A stretch of DNA of 64,000 nt, from assembly GCA_021162935.1 (NCBI GenBank), contig JAGGXR010000092.1, forward strand, positions 1-64,000. Direction: 5' to 3'. Position numbers and translations under genes: made by a program. The notes below the pieces were generated by a model that ran no database searches, was not told where the DNA came from, and saw only the letters and a list, made by a program, of their open reading frames with translations. Source of the stretch: Deltaproteobacteria bacterium (lineage in GTDB: Bacteria > Myxococcota_A > Polyangia > HGW-17 > SLPX01). Of the stretch, positions 16,655-25,170 are shown piece after piece. Numbering within the stretch: position 1 is the first letter of the stretch; every line of letters starts with the position of its first letter.

Positions 16655-17905
16655 ATGGGACAACGAACGGAATTCGATTTCGAGCATTTTTTGAAGCAGG
16701 TTCGGGACTTGGTTGCTGGGCCGTTGTTGGATGCGGAGGCAGACATCGAGATGCAGGACAGAGTTCCCGATGATTTGACAGAGGTCATGGCGGAGTTGGG
16801 CCTGTTTGGCCTGACGCTACCGATCGGATATGGCGGGTTGGGCCTGTCAGCACAGCAGAGTGCCTTGGTCATGGAGCAGATCGGCAGGGTCCATTCCGCC
16901 GTTCGCGGACTGCTCGCGGCGAGCAATGGGATCGTGGGCAAGACCATCGAGCGGCACGGTACCGAAGCGCAGCGTCGTTCTTATCTGCCAGGGCTTGCCG
17001 CCGGGACCATTCGCAGCGCGTTGGCCGCGACCGAGCCGCAAGCAGGATCGGATCTGACCCTCATGGAAACAGAAGCCCGCAGGGTCGAGTTTGGATACGA
17101 GTTGAGCGGCCGGAAGTACTTGGTCACGAACGGGGATCGGGCGGATGTTCTGGTGGTTCTGGCCCAAACCGATCGGGTTGCCGGCCGAAGGGGGCTCTCG
17201 GCTTTCCTCGTGGATGCTGCCAGTGAGGCCGTCACGGTCGAGGTCGTCCAGCCAAGCATGGCCCCAGGAGGGTACCATCTGGCCGAGTTGCGGTTCTCCC
17301 GTTGTCTGGTTTCGGCCGGGTCCATTCTCGGGCAGCCCGGTCAGGGACTCGACGTGCTCCGTTCCGGTCTGGTCTGGGGGCGGTTGCTTCTTGCCGCCGG
17401 GGCGGTTGGAATGTCGACGCGCCTCGTCGAGGAGGCTGCTCGTCACGCAGCATCGAGGGTCCAGGGGGGTAAGCCCATCGGCTTGCATCAGACCGTGGCG
17501 AATATGCTGGCGGACATGGCGATCGAAACGGCGTCGGTCCGTCATCTGGTTCGACACACCGGCCTCGTGATGGACCGCGAGTTCAGCGGTCGAGACGGAG
17601 ACAATGGTCGCGATCGGGTCGACGGGAATTCAGGAGTCAAGTCAGTGGTGGAGGCACCAAGCGGGGCAGTCGCCTCGTCGATCGCCAAGGTGGCAGCCAG
17701 CGAAGCCGCCTGCCGGGTGGCGGATTCGGCGCTTCAGGTATGCGGTGGCCGGGCGTACCTGGCAGGACATCCAGTGGAGCGCATGTACCGGGAGGCCAGG
17801 CTGCTGCGCCTTGCGGAAGGGACCAGTGAGATGCATCGGCTGTCTTTGGGTCGTGCCCTGATGGCCCATTCCGAGGGGATTACCCCGTTCGTCGATGGTT
17901 TGTGA
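16655..17905 (+). CDS. Acyl-CoA dehydrogenase family protein
   Basis: A 416-residue flavoprotein of the acyl-CoA dehydrogenase family, expected to oxidise an acyl-CoA to the 2-enoyl-CoA with electron transfer flavoprotein as acceptor. The N-terminal helical domain, the central beta domain (ALAATEPQAGSDLTL) and the C-terminal four-helix domain are all present. The LAEGTSEMHR segment carries the position of the catalytic glutamate used by short- and medium-chain enzymes. A polar insert of roughly 20-25 residues, rich in Gly and Asp (about residues 310-335), interrupts the C-terminal domain before the helix preceding SKVAASEAA-like sequence, and is unusual. No ETF or other beta-oxidation genes are nearby. 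GGAGAGGATCC precedes the ATG. Confidence 0.88.
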   Translation: MGQRTEFDFEHFLKQVRDLVAGPLLDAEADIEMQDRVPDDLTEVMAELGLFGLTLPIGYGGLGLSAQQSALVMEQIGRVHSAVRGLLAASNGIVGKTIERHGTEAQRRSYLPGLAAGTIRSALAATEPQAGSDLTLMETEARRVEFGYELSGRKYLVTNGDRADVLVVLAQTDRVAGRRGLSAFLVDAASEAVTVEVVQPSMAPGGYHLAELRFSRCLVSAGSILGQPGQGLDVLRSGLVWGRLLLAAGAVGMSTRLVEEAARHAASRVQGGKPIGLHQTVANMLADMAIETASVRHLVRHTGLVMDREFSGRDGDNGRDRVDGNSGVKSVVEAPSGAVASSIAKVAASEAACRVADSALQVCGGRAYLAGHPVERMYREARLLRLAEGTSEMHRLSLGRALMAHSEGITPFVDGL

Positions 17906-17998
17906 TCCGTGGTCCTGTCCTTCTTGGCCTTGGGGCGTCAGGTGATGTCGCCCATTCGCGCAGGAACGACGGGCCATTTTTCGGTGTCGGCTGGTTGG

Positions 17999-18027
17999 TT
18001 GACAAGGGCAGGACACCTGCCTACTCT
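17999..18027 (+). promoter_or_regulatory. Putative pyrG promoter
   Basis: TTGACA at 17999-18004 is a perfect -35 box; after 17 bases TACTCT (18022-18027) is a weak -10. The initiation region would lie about 30 bases before the pyrG ATG. A small inverted repeat, GGCAG-N5-CTGCC, sits in the spacer. Confidence 0.5.
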
Positions 18028-18065
18028 GCCCACGAGTTCGGTGAGGGCCGGATGGAAGAGGTGTC

Positions 18066-19676
18066 ATGAGTCGCAAGAAGCCGCACAAGTTTATCTTTGT
18101 CACAGGTGGGGTCGTTTCGTCTCTGGGCAAGGGCCTGACGAGTGCGTCCATCGGAGCCCTGCTGCAGAGCCGTGGCCTGACGGTGACGATTCAGAAACTC
18201 GATCCATACATCAACGTGGATCCCGGAACCATGAATCCCATCCAGCACGGTGAGGTGTTCGTCACCGACGACGGCGCCGAGACAGACCTGGATTTGGGCC
18301 ACTACGAGCGGTTTCTGGATCGGTCCATGTCGCGTTTGAACAATACGACCACGGGTCAGATTTACCATTCGGTGATCAACAAAGAGCGAAAAGGGGAGTA
18401 TTTGGGCGGTACGGTCCAGGTGATTCCACACATCACCGACGAGATTAAGGCCACGATTCGCAGGGCGGCGCAGGACGTGGACCTGCTCATCGTGGAGGTG
18501 GGCGGTACGGTCGGCGACATCGAGGGCCTGCCGTTCCTTGAAGCCATCAGGCAGTTGATGATGGAAGAGGGCAGCGAGAACGCTCTGTCGGTGCACCTGA
18601 CCCTCATCCCATACATCGCTGCGGCAGGCGAGTTGAAGTCGAAGCCCACGCAGCACAGCGTGCAGAAGCTGCGTGAGATCGGCATCCAGCCCGAGGTGCT
18701 CGTCTGTCGGTGCGAACGGGATGTTCCAATCGAATTGAAGAAGAAAATTTCGTTGTTCACGAATGTTCCGGTGGATTCGGTGTTTACGGCAAGGGATGCG
18801 TCGTGCATCTACGAAGTGCCCGTGCTCCTGCACGAGGAGGGACTCGATCGCAAGGTGACCGACCTGCTCAACATTTGGTCGGCGGACCCCAAGATCGACG
18901 GTTGGAAGCGCGTAGTGGCAAGCATCACCAGCCCGTCGCGCCACGTCAAGATTGCCGTCGTGGGCAAGTACGTCCATTTGGTGGAGTCCTACAAGAGCCT
19001 CAACGAGGCGCTGTCCCATGGTGGCATCGACAACGACTGCCACGTGGATATCGAGTATGTGGATTCTGAGGAGATCGAGAAGCAGGGTGCCGAAGCATTC
19101 CTTTCAGACGTCGATGGCATCCTTGTACCGGGAGGGTTTGGCAAGCGGGGCACGGAAGGAAAGATCCAGGCCATTACCTATGCCCGCGATCACAAGGTCC
19201 CGTTTTTCGGCATCTGTCTCGGGATGCAGATGGCAGTGGTCGAATTCGCCAGGAATGTAGCCGGCCTGGCCGGAGCGAATAGTACGGAGTTCGATCCCGA
19301 GACGACCTACCCTGTGATCGATCTCATGCCCGAGCAGAGGGGGGTCACCGAATATGGTGCCACTATGCGGCTCGGGGCTTGGGAATGCAAGCTGGACCCA
19401 GCCAGCATCGCGGGTAAAATATACGGTCGGGCGCTCATTGCTGAGCGGCATCGCCACCGATATGAGTTCAACAACGACTATCGGGAGAAGCTGCAGGAGG
19501 CAGGATTGCGTCTGTCGGGAACGTCACCCGACGGAAAACTCGTCGAAATGATCGAGTTGACGGACCATCCTTATTTCGTGGCCTGCCAGTTTCATCCCGA
19601 GTTCAAGAGTCGTCCCATGGCCCCGCATCCGCTGTTTTCCGGTTTCATCCGGGCGGCCGTTCAGCGCGGCGGCTGA
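18066..19676 (+). CDS. pyrG: CTP synthase
   Basis: Converts UTP to CTP with ATP and glutamine. The 536-residue protein has the N-terminal amidoligase domain ([28 protein letters not shown]) and a C-terminal class I glutamine amidotransferase domain with the nucleophile Cys384 in [10 protein letters not shown] and a catalytic His/Glu pair in [10 protein letters not shown]. Length and motifs are normal. AAGAGG precedes the ATG. rsfS follows after 28 bases and rlmH after that, so a housekeeping transcript is likely. Confidence 0.97.
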   Translation: MSRKKPHKFIFVTGGVVSSLGKGLTSASIGALLQSRGLTVTIQKLDPYINVDPGTMNPIQHGEVFVTDDGAETDLDLGHYERFLDRSMSRLNNTTTGQIYHSVINKERKGEYLGGTVQVIPHITDEIKATIRRAAQDVDLLIVEVGGTVGDIEGLPFLEAIRQLMMEEGSENALSVHLTLIPYIAAAGELKSKPTQHSVQKLREIGIQPEVLVCRCERDVPIELKKKISLFTNVPVDSVFTARDASCIYEVPVLLHEEGLDRKVTDLLNIWSADPKIDGWKRVVASITSPSRHVKIAVVGKYVHLVESYKSLNEALSHGGIDNDCHVDIEYVDSEEIEKQGAEAFLSDVDGILVPGGFGKRGTEGKIQAITYARDHKVPFFGICLGMQMAVVEFARNVAGLAGANSTEFDPETTYPVIDLMPEQRGVTEYGATMRLGAWECKLDPASIAGKIYGRALIAERHRHRYEFNNDYREKLQEAGLRLSGTSPDGKLVEMIELTDHPYFVACQFHPEFKSRPMAPHPLFSGFIRAAVQRGG

Positions 19677-19704
19677 AGTTTCGTGATAGAGAAGGAGTGA
19701 GCAC

Positions 19705-20142
19705 GTGAGCACCAAGGAACAGTCGAGTCGTCGCGAGGAGGGCATGCAGCTTGCCCGTGCAGCCGTGTCGGCTGCTTCGGAACGCAAGGACTACGACATG
19801 GTGTTGCTGGACGTGTCGGGCAAGTGCTCCTACACCGACTTTATCCTGATCGTTGCGGTCGAGTCTGACCGGCAGGTGGATGCGGTGGCCGACCGGATCC
19901 GTCGGGCCTGTGTGGAAGTGGGAGGGCATGCCCTGGGCGTGGAAGGTGTTGGAAGTGGCGGTTGGGTCCTTATCGACTTTGGAGATCTCGTGGTCCACAC
20001 GTTTCGAGAGGACGCGAAGTCCTTCTATGATATCGAGGGCCTCTGGTCCGACGCCGCCAGGGTGGACCTGGATGGATTCAAGGCACCGCTGGACGATTCG
20101 CGTCCACGGTCGTCCTCCGACCAACTTGCGGTGACCGACTAG
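19705..20142 (+). CDS. rsfS: Ribosomal silencing factor
   Basis: A 145-residue RsfS/Iojap protein, which binds ribosomal protein L14 and blocks subunit joining when nutrients are scarce. The core SYTDFILIVAVESDRQVDAVADRI and GSGGWVLIDFGDLVVHTF is typical. A GAAGGAG ribosome-binding site seven bases before GTG fixes a GTG start. The C-terminal tail of about 25 polar residues is longer than the minimal family core. It lies between pyrG and rlmH; pairing of rsfS with rlmH is widespread in bacteria. Confidence 0.95.
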   Translation: MSTKEQSSRREEGMQLARAAVSAASERKDYDMVLLDVSGKCSYTDFILIVAVESDRQVDAVADRIRRACVEVGGHALGVEGVGSGGWVLIDFGDLVVHTFREDAKSFYDIEGLWSDAARVDLDGFKAPLDDSRPRSSSDQLAVTD

Positions 20143-20171
20143 GTGGTAACCATCGCGGCGGGGTGTCGAGG

Positions 20172-20594
20172 ATGAAACTCCTCATTTTGGGGGTCGGCCG
20201 GATCAAAGACCGCGCCATCGAGGGGCTGGTTTCCGATTACTTGAAGCGGATTCGGTGTCATCTTCCCATCGAACTGCGCAGCGTGCGCCGCACCGAAGAC
20301 CTGCTGCGCCACGTGCCTTCTGGTTGGGAGGTCGTGGCCCTCGATGAACGAGGACGGCAGGTCACATCCATGGGATTTTCCCACATCATCGAAGAACGGA
20401 TGCAGCATGGGCGATCGGGTATCGTCTTTCTGGTCGGGCCTGCCGAAGGGCTTGGAGATCTGGTGCAGAAGGCCGATTGGTCTTTGGCACTTTCCCAGAT
20501 GACCCTTCCCCATCGCTTGGTGTATCTCGTTTTGGCGGAACAACTCTATCGTGCGTTGAGCATCATCAGGGGAGAGCCGTATCACAAGGCCTGA
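20172..20594 (+). CDS. rlmH: 23S rRNA (pseudouridine1915-N3)-methyltransferase
   Basis: RlmH (SPOUT superfamily) methylates pseudouridine 1915 in helix 69 of 23S rRNA using SAM. The 140-residue protein is slightly shorter than the usual 155. It retains the SAM-binding knot: FLVGPAEGLG, WSLALSQMTLPHRLVYLVLAEQLYRALSIIRGEPYHK. The ATG at 20172 matches the usual MKL start and has GGGGTG upstream; a GTG at 20163 would add three residues. It converges on the kinase gene at 20663. Confidence 0.94.
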   Translation: MKLLILGVGRIKDRAIEGLVSDYLKRIRCHLPIELRSVRRTEDLLRHVPSGWEVVALDERGRQVTSMGFSHIIEERMQHGRSGIVFLVGPAEGLGDLVQKADWSLALSQMTLPHRLVYLVLAEQLYRALSIIRGEPYHKA

Positions 20595-20622
20595 GGAGGC
20601 TGATCAGTCGTTCTGTGTTTTG

Positions 20623-20652
20623 TCATGTCGCCCATTGGTTGCGGCGCCATGA
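20623..20652. terminator. Possible bidirectional terminator hairpin
   Basis: TCATGTCGCC and GGCGCCATGA form an imperfect inverted repeat with a 10-base loop, with one internal mismatch, in the 68-base gap between convergent rlmH and the nucleoside kinase gene. A clear U-tract is missing on both sides, so it is only a candidate. Confidence 0.35.
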
Positions 20653-20662
20653 TAGGGGGCCG

Positions 20663-22348
20663 TCAGTAACGGAAGATGGATTCGCCGACGAATTCGCGCA
20701 GGATGGAGTTCGACGGAACCGAGTCGCGGAACACGGGGACGATGAGGCGGAGGAAACGCAGGAGTCGGTAGGCCTCCACGAAGGCTGGGTCGTCCTGGGA
20801 AACTTCGAGGAGGTATCGTTGGGCGTATGGTTTCAGGACCGCGTGTTCGTAGACGAGCGCCGAGTTGAACATGACGTCCGCCTGTTCCTGATACGGAAAG
20901 ATGTTCTGGTTTTCTCCCCGCCGGACCGAAGGCCAACGGTGGATGGTTTCTGCCGCGCTGTAACCGCGGTATCGCCGATCGCGAACGATGCGACGCAGCA
21001 GTCTGGTGTCTGACGTGAAGATTCGATTGTGGTCGTCGATGCACATTTGAGTCAGGGCGGAGATGTAGATCTTGAACTTTGCCGGTGATGGAATGCCTTT
21101 GGTGAGCTTTTCGTTCAGGCCGTGGATGCCTTCGATGACGAGGACCTGATCGGGTTCGAGGCGCATGGGGCGCCATTGATCCTTGGGTTTGGGGCGGCCT
21201 GCGTGGAAGTCGAAGGTGGGCGACAGGACCTGCTTGCCGGTCATGAGATCCACCAAGACCTGTTGGAGGAGATCCAGGTCGATGGCATCGATGCTCTCGA
21301 AGTCGTAGTTCCCGTCCTTGTCTTTAGGCGTTCTATTGCGCTCCACGAAAAAGTCATCCGTGGACAGGGCGACGGGGCGTACCCCGTTGACACGGAGCTG
21401 CACGCCGAGACGTTTGGAAAAGGTCGTCTTGCCGGACGATGAGGGCCCGGCGATGAGGACGAGTCGGATGTCGTGCTTGCGGGAGCAGATTTCGTCGGCA
21501 ATGGATACGATCTTTTTTTCGTGGAAACCATCTGCCGCCAGGATCAGGTTGTCGATGTTGCCGTTCAGGTTGCAGTCGTTGAGTTCACCAATGTTCGAGA
21601 TTCCGAGAATTTGGTTCCATTGCCTGGATTCCTGGTAGGTGGCGAAGAGTTTGGGTTGTGGCTTGAGTCGACCGACGACGTCGGATTCGCCCCGACGGGC
21701 AAATCGAAGGACCAGGCCCTGTGAGTATGGTTCGATGCGAAAAGTCGTGATCACTCCGGTCGAGTAGGCGACGGGCGTGTGGAACAGGTCGAAGAACTCG
21801 CCACACCAGACCACTCGGAGCTTTGGTTCCCAATGGTTGGTGAGCAGGTGCACCTTTCCGTCGTAGCCGGATGCGGAAAAGAGCTTTCTCGCTTCGATGA
21901 CACTGAGGGAGCGCACTCTGAACGGGAGGTCTTCGTTGACGATTTGATGTATCTGGCGGTTCAGCGCATCAATGGTTTCCGCCCCGATGGACTGTTCGGA
22001 TCGGTCGTAGAAGTAGTAGCCGTCTCCAAGGGTCTGGCTCAACACGAGACGGAGATTCGGGGCGACGCGACGGGCTGCCTCGTAGAGCATGAGGCATGCG
22101 CTCCGGCGATAGACATCCCAACCGAGGCGATCCGACCGCGTTACTGGTTCCACGTGGGCGTCGGTTCTGAGAGGGTACGAGCGGCCGTAGACGCGGTTGT
22201 TCACTACGGCTGCCAGGTACCGACTCTGGTCCGGGCCACCATGCATGTCCAAGAATTCGTGGAGTTCGTGGTTCCGGGGAAACTGATACTTCTTTCCCTC
22301 GAAGACGACGTTGATGTATTCGCGTTCGAAACTTGGTTTTTCAGTCAT
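20663..22348 (-). CDS. Uridine kinase-like nucleoside kinase with TGS/ThrRS-type N terminus
   Basis: The 561-residue protein ends with a phosphoribulokinase/uridine kinase domain (about 290-500): Walker A GPSSSGKTTF with Lys307, ALSTDDFFVERN, and the DLLQQVLVDLMTGK region. The N-terminal 270 residues resemble the TGS domain and second additional domain of threonyl-tRNA synthetase (LYEAARRV and GDGYYFYD segments), an architecture known in putative nucleoside kinases of clostridia and others. It lacks the ThrRS catalytic core, so it is not a tRNA synthetase. It is expected to phosphorylate uridine, cytidine or a related substrate. It follows the S41 protease gene by six bases and probably shares its transcript. 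Confidence 0.88.
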   Translation of the reverse strand: MTEKPSFEREYINVVFEGKKYQFPRNHELHEFLDMHGGPDQSRYLAAVVNNRVYGRSYPLRTDAHVEPVTRSDRLGWDVYRRSACLMLYEAARRVAPNLRLVLSQTLGDGYYFYDRSEQSIGAETIDALNRQIHQIVNEDLPFRVRSLSVIEARKLFSASGYDGKVHLLTNHWEPKLRVVWCGEFFDLFHTPVAYSTGVITTFRIEPYSQGLVLRFARRGESDVVGRLKPQPKLFATYQESRQWNQILGISNIGELNDCNLNGNIDNLILAADGFHEKKIVSIADEICSRKHDIRLVLIAGPSSSGKTTFSKRLGVQLRVNGVRPVALSTDDFFVERNRTPKDKDGNYDFESIDAIDLDLLQQVLVDLMTGKQVLSPTFDFHAGRPKPKDQWRPMRLEPDQVLVIEGIHGLNEKLTKGIPSPAKFKIYISALTQMCIDDHNRIFTSDTRLLRRIVRDRRYRGYSAAETIHRWPSVRRGENQNIFPYQEQADVMFNSALVYEHAVLKPYAQRYLLEVSQDDPAFVEAYRLLRFLRLIVPVFRDSVPSNSILREFVGESIFRY

Positions 22349-22354
22349 GCGCAG

Positions 22355-23596
22355 TCATCGCTCCTGCTTGGTTACGGGCCTCGTCGCGGTCAGCCGCCCC
22401 TGTAAAGCGGCGAGCGCGAAGGCCATCCATCGATCTTTTCGGTATCGTGGTGGGAGTCCTGTCATGGGCGGTTGGACCCCAGCGGTCGTCACGAACAGGT
22501 CCGGCCGGACGCCGATTCGATCGATATTCCTGCCGGAAGGAATGTCATAGCGTCCCACCGTCAATTTCAAGATGGCCCCGGATCGAAGTCGGAGCAACTC
22601 CTGGAAGGTGCCCTTTCCGTAGGTCTTGGTGCCCACCAGGATGGCACGGCGGTTGTCTCGGAGGGCTGCCGCCACGAGTTCCGCTGAAGAGGCGGTCTTT
22701 CGATCGACGAGGACTGCCATTGGGATCTGTGGCAACGTGCCGGCGCGGTGGGCCTTGAGTGTCTCGATGCGGCGTCTCGACCGTCGAATGAGGAGGATGC
22801 CGGACCTGACGAACAGGTCCGCGACAGCGAGGCCCTCGGAGAGCATGCCCCCAGGATTGCTCCGGAGGTCGAGGATGAGTCCCTTGAGCAGTTTGGGGTG
22901 ACTGAGCGCATCGACGCCCTTGCGGACCTGGATGGCGCAGCCAGGGGTGAACGTGGAGATCCTCAGGTAGCCGTACCCAGGAATGATGCTGCTCCAGGAG
23001 ACGGTGCGCCGGTGTTCGAGGATTCGGTTCACCGTGATCGTGGAACCCCGGTGGGTTCTTGTGAATTGGATGACCACCGGGCTGCCCACTTTTCCGTGGA
23101 GTCGACGTTCGGCCTCGCCGACGTCCTTTGGGTGCACACCATCGATTTTGATGATGACGTCGCCGTGGCGAAGCCCGGCCCGTTGCGCGGGTCCGCCAGC
23201 GGTCACGCGAGCAATGATCACCCCGTTGGCCCTTCGAACTACGGTGGCGCCGATGCCTCCGTAGACACCCGTGGTCAGATTGCGGATGCGATCGTAGAAT
23301 TCCTTGGGGAAAAAGCGATTGTGGGGCCCCAAGAATTGGAGCATTCCGGTAATGGCTTGATAGATGAGTCGTCGTTGCGGGACCGGTCGGACGAAATCCT
23401 TGTCGATGTGGTAGAGCACTTCGGCGAATTCGGAGAGGCTGTCATAGGGCTCGACCCGATCGTGCGCCGCAGCTGGGCGTCGCGCGGATCCAGCCACGAA
23501 ACCGGCCGCACCGGCGAGGAAGACGGCGACGAGCCAGCCGATGGGGGATCTGCTGCGGCGTCTGTCACTGGGGGCCATGTCGTTACGCACCTGCAT
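22355..23596 (-). CDS. C-terminal processing protease, S41 family
   Basis: A 413-residue periplasmic protease of the CtpA/Prc type. An N-terminal signal anchor (about 18-37) precedes a helical segment, a PDZ domain (about 112-190, with GIGATVVRRANG and GLRHGDVIIKIDG) and the S41 catalytic core. The catalytic Ser-Lys pair is visible as Ser303 (in KTASSAEL) and Lys328 (in TYGKGTFQ), 25 residues apart as in Prc, and the usual Gln follows at 332. It should cleave C-terminal regions of periplasmic or envelope proteins. It is preceded six bases upstream by the Ser/Thr kinase gene; a shared operon suggests, but does not prove, a regulatory link. Confidence 0.92.
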   Translation of the reverse strand: MQVRNDMAPSDRRRSRSPIGWLVAVFLAGAAGFVAGSARRPAAAHDRVEPYDSLSEFAEVLYHIDKDFVRPVPQRRLIYQAITGMLQFLGPHNRFFPKEFYDRIRNLTTGVYGGIGATVVRRANGVIIARVTAGGPAQRAGLRHGDVIIKIDGVHPKDVGEAERRLHGKVGSPVVIQFTRTHRGSTITVNRILEHRRTVSWSSIIPGYGYLRISTFTPGCAIQVRKGVDALSHPKLLKGLILDLRSNPGGMLSEGLAVADLFVRSGILLIRRSRRRIETLKAHRAGTLPQIPMAVLVDRKTASSAELVAAALRDNRRAILVGTKTYGKGTFQELLRLRSGAILKLTVGRYDIPSGRNIDRIGVRPDLFVTTAGVQPPMTGLPPRYRKDRWMAFALAALQGRLTATRPVTKQER

Positions 23597-23602
23597 GGAT
23601 TC

Positions 23603-25033
23603 CTAGAGGGGGTCCGCATCATGTTGTTCGAGAACGCCCCGAAGAACCTCGAGGATACGAGCCGGTGCCGTCGATTTTTCGATGACATCGGCTGCCCCCA
23701 CGTCCTTGAAGAGCCTCAGATGCAGCGGGTTTGGTTTGTTCATCATGACGATGAGGGCAACTCGTTTGTCATCGGGACGGTCTGCGAGGATGGTACAGAG
23801 TTCGAGGGCGTCCAGCCCTGGGGTGTCTTCATCGGCGATGACCACGTCCGCATCCGTCTCGTCGATGAGTTGGAGTGCCATTTTGCCATCCATGGCTGTC
23901 ATGACGGTCGAATCCTGGTAGGCCAGACTGACCGATCGGGCTGTCTTGGCCGCCAAGATGGCGTCCCCATCCACTACGACCACCCGAAGCGGATGATCGA
24001 TATGTGAGAACTGTGCCGACCAGCTCCTTGGATGGATGGTCAGGAGGTCGTCGATTATTTCATTGCAGGTAGGGTATCGATTCGCCGGTTCCTTGGCCAT
24101 GGCGCGTGCAATGACTTTGTCCACCGCCTTTGGCAGGTCGGATCGGTGTTCGGCCGCTGAGGGAGGAGGCTGGTTGAGATGCGCATCGAGCACGTCGGCC
24201 ACATTGTCTTTGTCGAAAGGAGGAACCCCGATGAGGAGCTCGAACAAAATGGCACCCAGCGAATAGATGTCACAGAGATGGGCGTGTTCAGTCGGTACGT
24301 TGGCGGATCGGACTCGCTCGGGTGCGAGGTACATGGGCGTCCCATCGATTTCGAGGGTCCTGGCGCGGACCGGTGCCGCCGGCCGGACCAGGCCGAAGTC
24401 CGCGACTGCTACGCGATACTCTTGAGACAGGAGAATATTCGCTGGCTTCAGGTCTCGATGGATGATGCCTTCGTCATGGATTGCCTGCACGCCGCGACAG
24501 ACTTGGGTCATGATGCCGATGGCCTCGTCGATGTGGGTCCATTCGGAGGCTGCTTTCCGACGGTCGATGAGATCCGCCAGGCTCTCTCCGTCCACGTATT
24601 CCATGACGAAATACGGTTGGGTCTCATAGGTCCCGAATGAGTAGATCTGCACCACGTTCTGATGACGGATTTTGGCCATGGCCACGGCTTCACGTTGGAA
24701 CCGCTCCACGAGATCGGGTTCGCTCTGGTACTGCCAGGCCAAGAGTTTGAGGGCGACCTTTCGTTTCAGGGACAGGTCCTCGGCCAGATAGACGGTGCCC
24801 ATGGAACCGGCGCCCAGCACGTAGAGGATGCGAAACACGTCTCCCACGACCAGGCCTGGTTTTAGGCCCTGGTCCTGCGACGATTCCTTCGACACCGGTT
24901 CCTGCGTGGGCGGCAGGGTGGAACGATGCCTTTTCGTTCTGGGCATCGTGTCCGGTGTCCGCTCAGGGGCAGGGGGAAACGTGTCGATGGTTCGACTGGT
25001 TTTGTCGCTTTTCTTGTTGTCTCGTTTCGCCAT
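23603..25033 (-). CDS. Ser/Thr protein kinase with C-terminal receiver-like domain
   Basis: The 476-residue protein has a basic, disordered N terminus (1-60), a Hanks-type kinase domain (about 65-335) and a response-regulator-like domain (about 349-470). The kinase is intact: GAGSMGTVY, Lys96, Glu115 region, HRDLKPAN with Asp194 and DFG with Asp212. The receiver retains a phospho-acceptor-like Asp401 in VVIADEDTPGLDALEL. There is no membrane helix, so unlike PknB it is cytosolic. Kinase-receiver fusions are frequent in Myxococcota. It is transcribed divergently from the antiporter gene and begins the operon kinase, S41 protease, nucleoside kinase. Confidence 0.92.
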   Translation of the reverse strand: MAKRDNKKSDKTSRTIDTFPPAPERTPDTMPRTKRHRSTLPPTQEPVSKESSQDQGLKPGLVVGDVFRILYVLGAGSMGTVYLAEDLSLKRKVALKLLAWQYQSEPDLVERFQREAVAMAKIRHQNVVQIYSFGTYETQPYFVMEYVDGESLADLIDRRKAASEWTHIDEAIGIMTQVCRGVQAIHDEGIIHRDLKPANILLSQEYRVAVADFGLVRPAAPVRARTLEIDGTPMYLAPERVRSANVPTEHAHLCDIYSLGAILFELLIGVPPFDKDNVADVLDAHLNQPPPSAAEHRSDLPKAVDKVIARAMAKEPANRYPTCNEIIDDLLTIHPRSWSAQFSHIDHPLRVVVVDGDAILAAKTARSVSLAYQDSTVMTAMDGKMALQLIDETDADVVIADEDTPGLDALELCTILADRPDDKRVALIVMMNKPNPLHLRLFKDVGAADVIEKSTAPARILEVLRGVLEQHDADPL

Positions 25034-25170
25034 GGTACTCTGTGGTCAGAAGTGTATCTGTTGGCGGCTCGTTTTCCAACCTTCTTGTGGGATGGGGCGG
25101 CGGGTTTTCCGGTGGATTTTTGGAGGTGGTGTCGTATGGTACCGCCCTGCTCTTCGCGCGAGAATCACGT

